This document shows, piece by piece, positions 5,274 through 6,977 of a DNA stretch of 6,977 nt. This stretch comes from CAJQND01 sp051010055 (GTDB lineage Bacteria; Pseudomonadota; Alphaproteobacteria; Rhizobiales; CAJQND01). The notes under the pieces are model-generated. The model was not told the DNA's origin. It did no database searches and saw only the letters and a program-made list of their open reading frames with translations. The stretch's first letter is position 1; each line of letters begins with the position of its first letter. Where the stretch lies: contig JBPCVY010000019.1 of the NCBI GenBank assembly GCA_051010055.1, positions 1 to 6,977 of the forward strand. The letters run 5' to 3'. A program made the translations under genes and the position numbers.

Positions 5274-6503
5274 TTGCCTCTGGATATCAAATTTGTCCGG
5301 AACCAGTTTCCGGCTTTTTCCGAACAAAGCCTGCAAGGGCAGGCTTTCTTTGAGAATGCCGGCGGGTCTTATACCTGCCGGCACGTCATTGACCGGCTCA
5401 CCCGTTTCTATCGCGAGACCAAAGTTCAGCCCTATGCGCCTTATCGCGCATCGGAAAGGGCTGGCGCCGAAATGGATAGCGCGCATGAGCGCCTGGCCGG
5501 GCTTTTCAATGTCAGCGCCGATGAAGTGCATTTCGGCCCGGCTACCTCACAAAATACCTATGTGCTGGCAAACGCCTTTCGCCCCGGCTGGGCCGAAGGT
5601 GATGAAATCATCGTTACAAATCAGGACCATGAAGCTAATTCCGGTGCGTGGCGCAGGCTCGCCGATAGCGGCATTATTGTTAAAGAATGGCGCGTAAACA
5701 AAAACACGGGCGAGCTGTCACCCGATGATTTGGATGACTTGCTGACATCGCGCACCCGGCTCGTCGCCTTCCCCCATTGCTCGAACATTGTGGGCCACAT
5801 AAACCCGGTTGCGGAAATTGCCGCCAAGGCGCACCAGGCCGGTGCGGTAACGGTGGTTGACGGGGTTTCCTACGCGCCGCACGGTCTGCCTGATTTGCAA
5901 GAGCTCGGCGCGGATATCTATCTTTGCTCGCTTTACAAAGTTTATGGACCTCATCAAGGCGTCATGGTGGTGCGCCGGGCGCTTCTCGATAAGCTCGCCA
6001 ATCAAAGCCACTATTTTAGTTCTGAAGAAGTGCACAGGAAGCTTGTGCCGGCCGGCCCTGACCATGCGCAGGTGGCCGCAGCAGGCGGCGTTGTGGACTA
6101 TTTTGAATCTCTCTTTCGCCATCACTTTGGGGGTGGAGCGCGGCAGGCGGAAATCAGCAGACAGGTTTCTGGGCTGATGAGGGAGCACGAACGCGCCCTT
6201 GCCGTGGAACTTCTGGATTTTCTCAGTACGCGAAATGATTTGCGCATCGTCGGTTCCACCGACCCTGTACGACGTGCGCCAACGGTTGCGTTAGATACTT
6301 TCGCCCTGGCACCTGCGGACCTTGCCGTGCGCCTCGCAGAAAAAGGCATCATGACCGGCGCGGGCGATTTCTATGCGCCAAGGGTGCTCGAAGCTGTTGG
6401 GATCGACCCGGATCGAGGCGTCTTGCGTCTGTCATTTGTGCATTACACAAATCGCGAGGAGATTTTGAAAGTTATTTCAGCCATGGAACAAGTGTTGGTG
6501 TAA
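5274..6503 (+). CDS. PLP-dependent class V aminotransferase, 'cysteine desulfurase-like' (VC1184-type) but lacking the catalytic cysteine
   Basis: A 409-residue fold-type I PLP enzyme, cytoplasmic. It begins with the family pattern FPAF...FFENAGGS (residues 12-32). Cofactor residues are His119 in NQDHEAN, Asp196 in VVDGVSYAPH and the Schiff-base lysine Lys222 in SLYKVYGPHQG; Arg385 in LRLSFVHYTN is a likely substrate carboxylate anchor. Where SufS has its TGHHC cysteine, this protein has TGAGDFYA (361-368); its only cysteines are at about 35, 169 and 218. A persulfide-forming desulfurase reaction is therefore unlikely, and the true reaction is unknown. The start is inferred as TTG at 5274: the frame is closed by a stop at 5253-5255, no ATG or GTG lies in between, and the conserved N-terminus needs this region. 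AGG (5268-5270) is a weak ribosome site, so translation may be coupled to bioY. A CTG at 5280 is the alternative start. Two hairpins lie in its first 25 codons. Confidence 0.85.
   Translation: MPLDIKFVRNQFPAFSEQSLQGQAFFENAGGSYTCRHVIDRLTRFYRETKVQPYAPYRASERAGAEMDSAHERLAGLFNVSADEVHFGPATSQNTYVLANAFRPGWAEGDEIIVTNQDHEANSGAWRRLADSGIIVKEWRVNKNTGELSPDDLDDLLTSRTRLVAFPHCSNIVGHINPVAEIAAKAHQAGAVTVVDGVSYAPHGLPDLQELGADIYLCSLYKVYGPHQGVMVVRRALLDKLANQSHYFSSEEVHRKLVPAGPDHAQVAAAGGVVDYFESLFRHHFGGGARQAEISRQVSGLMREHERALAVELLDFLSTRNDLRIVGSTDPVRRAPTVALDTFALAPADLAVRLAEKGIMTGAGDFYAPRVLEAVGIDPDRGVLRLSFVHYTNREEILKVISAMEQVLV
5297..5319 (+). terminator. Intrinsic-terminator-like hairpin in the 5' end of the aminotransferase gene
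   Basis: CCGGAA (5297-5302) and TTCCGG (5308-5313) form a perfect 6-bp stem with a 5-nt loop, followed after one C by five T's (5315-5319). It lies 28 nt past the bioY stop but inside codons 8-16 of the next gene. It has the shape of a weak rho-independent terminator; the stem is short and it is within coding sequence, so partial termination, attenuation or coincidence are all possible. Confidence 0.35.
5326..5347 (+). terminator. Second, stronger hairpin in the same coding region
   Basis: AAAGCCTGC (5326-5334) and GCAGGCTTT (5339-5347) are perfect 9-bp inverted arms around the loop AAGG, followed by CTTTCTTTG. It sits 57 nt after the bioY stop within codons 18-25 of the aminotransferase. 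The tail is T-rich but interrupted, so termination would be inefficient; a regulatory or mRNA-stabilising role is equally possible. Confidence 0.35.
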
Positions 6504-6542
6504 AGCATATCTTGATTTACGAAGTAATCCTCCTTTCCAAGG

Positions 6543-6582
6543 GCGAAGAAACTTAGTACATCTGAAAAATGCGAAGAAAACT
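6543..6582 (+). repeat. Short direct repeat upstream of the exported-protein gene
   Basis: GCGAAGAAACT (6543-6553) recurs as GCGAAGAAAACT (6571-6582), starting 28 nt later. Both lie in the AT-richer 118-nt gap between the aminotransferase and the exported-protein gene. The 28-nt offset is close to three helical turns (about 31 bp) but not a clean multiple. It may be a regulator site or chance in an A-rich stretch. Confidence 0.3.
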
Positions 6583-6621
6583 AATCAATCTCATCTAATA
6601 TCAACTGGAGTTTCGTAAACC

Positions 6622-6977
6622 ATGGCTCAAATGATGAAGTATGCCGTTGCATTTGCCACTTGCCTTGTATTTGGCGCTGCAGTCTTGCCGACTTCCGCAG
6701 TGGCGCAGCAACCCACCATTGAAATTAACATCCGTAAAGCTGGCTTTGTTGTGGGCGTGAGCGGTGGTAACGGCACACTGTTCTACCAGGGCAAGTCTTA
6801 TCCCCTGTCAGTCGGCGGTATGAGCTTGGGCCTCACTATCGGTCTTTCCAAGGCGCAAATGATTGGTGAAGTCGAAGGGTTGAAAACGCTTACCGATATT
6901 CAGGGAACCTATGGCCGCATTGGCGCTTCAGCTGCAGCAGGCGTCGGTGGCCAGAATATGCTTCTGGAAAACGGCAA
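6622..6977 (+). CDS. Small exported conserved hypothetical protein, 5' part (runs off the window)
   Basis: An open frame of 118 codons plus two bases, cut by the window end. It starts at ATG 6622 with GGAG at 6607-6610, 11 nt upstream; in-frame ATGs at codons 4 and 5 are alternatives. Residues 1-28 form a Sec signal peptide: a lysine at 6, a hydrophobic stretch (about 7-22) and an AVA cleavage site before Gln29, so the mature protein should begin QQPTIEI in the periplasm or outside. The mature part is glycine-rich and strand-like, with GFVVGVSGGNGTLFYQG (about 39-55) followed by a KSYPLSVGG block and further short glycine-rich segments. This resembles a class of small exported proteins of unknown function in alphaproteobacteria; a SYLF/YSC84-like relationship came to mind but I cannot support it. 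No cysteine occurs in the visible mature part. It follows the aminotransferase by 118 nt and is probably a separate unit. Confidence 0.85.
   Translation, partial: MAQMMKYAVAFATCLVFGAAVLPTSAVAQQPTIEINIRKAGFVVGVSGGNGTLFYQGKSYPLSVGGMSLGLTIGLSKAQMIGEVEGLKTLTDIQGTYGRIGASAAAGVGGQNMLLENG

Noticed and set aside
6529..6545. CCTT-TCC-AAGG as a terminator for the aminotransferase gene
   Set aside because: A 4-bp stem without a T-tract is too weak to call.

Overview
The window is about 7 kb of ordinary, densely coded bacterial chromosome with moderate-to-high GC in the genes. Gene content and protein style suggest an alphaproteobacterium, perhaps of the Hyphomicrobiales/Rhizobiales type. The pointers are a lone BioY without BioM/BioN nearby, an ArsR/AHSA1 pair, an AlkK-like acyl-CoA ligase, and GTG and TTG starts. 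The assignment rests on remembered family resemblance, not a search. I see no rRNA, tRNA, CRISPR, insertion sequence or phage gene.

Layout from left to right. (1) 1-1005: the 3' part of an amidase-signature hydrolase; its start lies upstream of the window. (2) 1055-2692: a complete AMP-forming acyl-CoA ligase of the AlkK/medium-chain type, 49 nt downstream on the same strand. Together they could hydrolyse an amide and activate the released acid with CoA. (3) 2693-2773: an AT-rich gap with a perfect -35 hexamer and an AT-only inverted repeat. It is followed by an ArsR-type repressor (2774-3112) and an AHSA1/SRPBCC protein (3116-3565), a pair common in proteobacteria. (4) 3572-4489, minus strand: a metallo-beta-lactamase-fold hydrolase of the LACTB2-like kind, convergent with the AHSA1 gene with only 6 nt between stop codons. 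(5) 4490-4681: a divergent intergenic region with weak promoter and palindrome candidates. (6) 4682-5269: bioY, the membrane biotin-binding S component. (7) 5274-6503: a PLP-dependent class V aminotransferase usually named 'cysteine desulfurase-like', with an apparent TTG start 4 nt after the bioY stop. (8) 6622 to the window edge: the 5' part of a small exported protein with a clear signal peptide and no assigned function.

The least expected structure is at 5292-5347, in the first codons of the aminotransferase gene. A small hairpin followed by five T's, a perfect 9-bp hairpin, and a longer pairing incompatible with both sit in tandem within 80 nt of the bioY stop. That resembles a terminator/attenuator layout in a coding sequence, but it could be coincidence. 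The second point of interest is that the aminotransferase has no cysteine where SufS/IscS-type desulfurases carry their catalytic one, so its usual name is probably misleading. I found no convincing new multi-gene system; most of the window is standard metabolism and transport.
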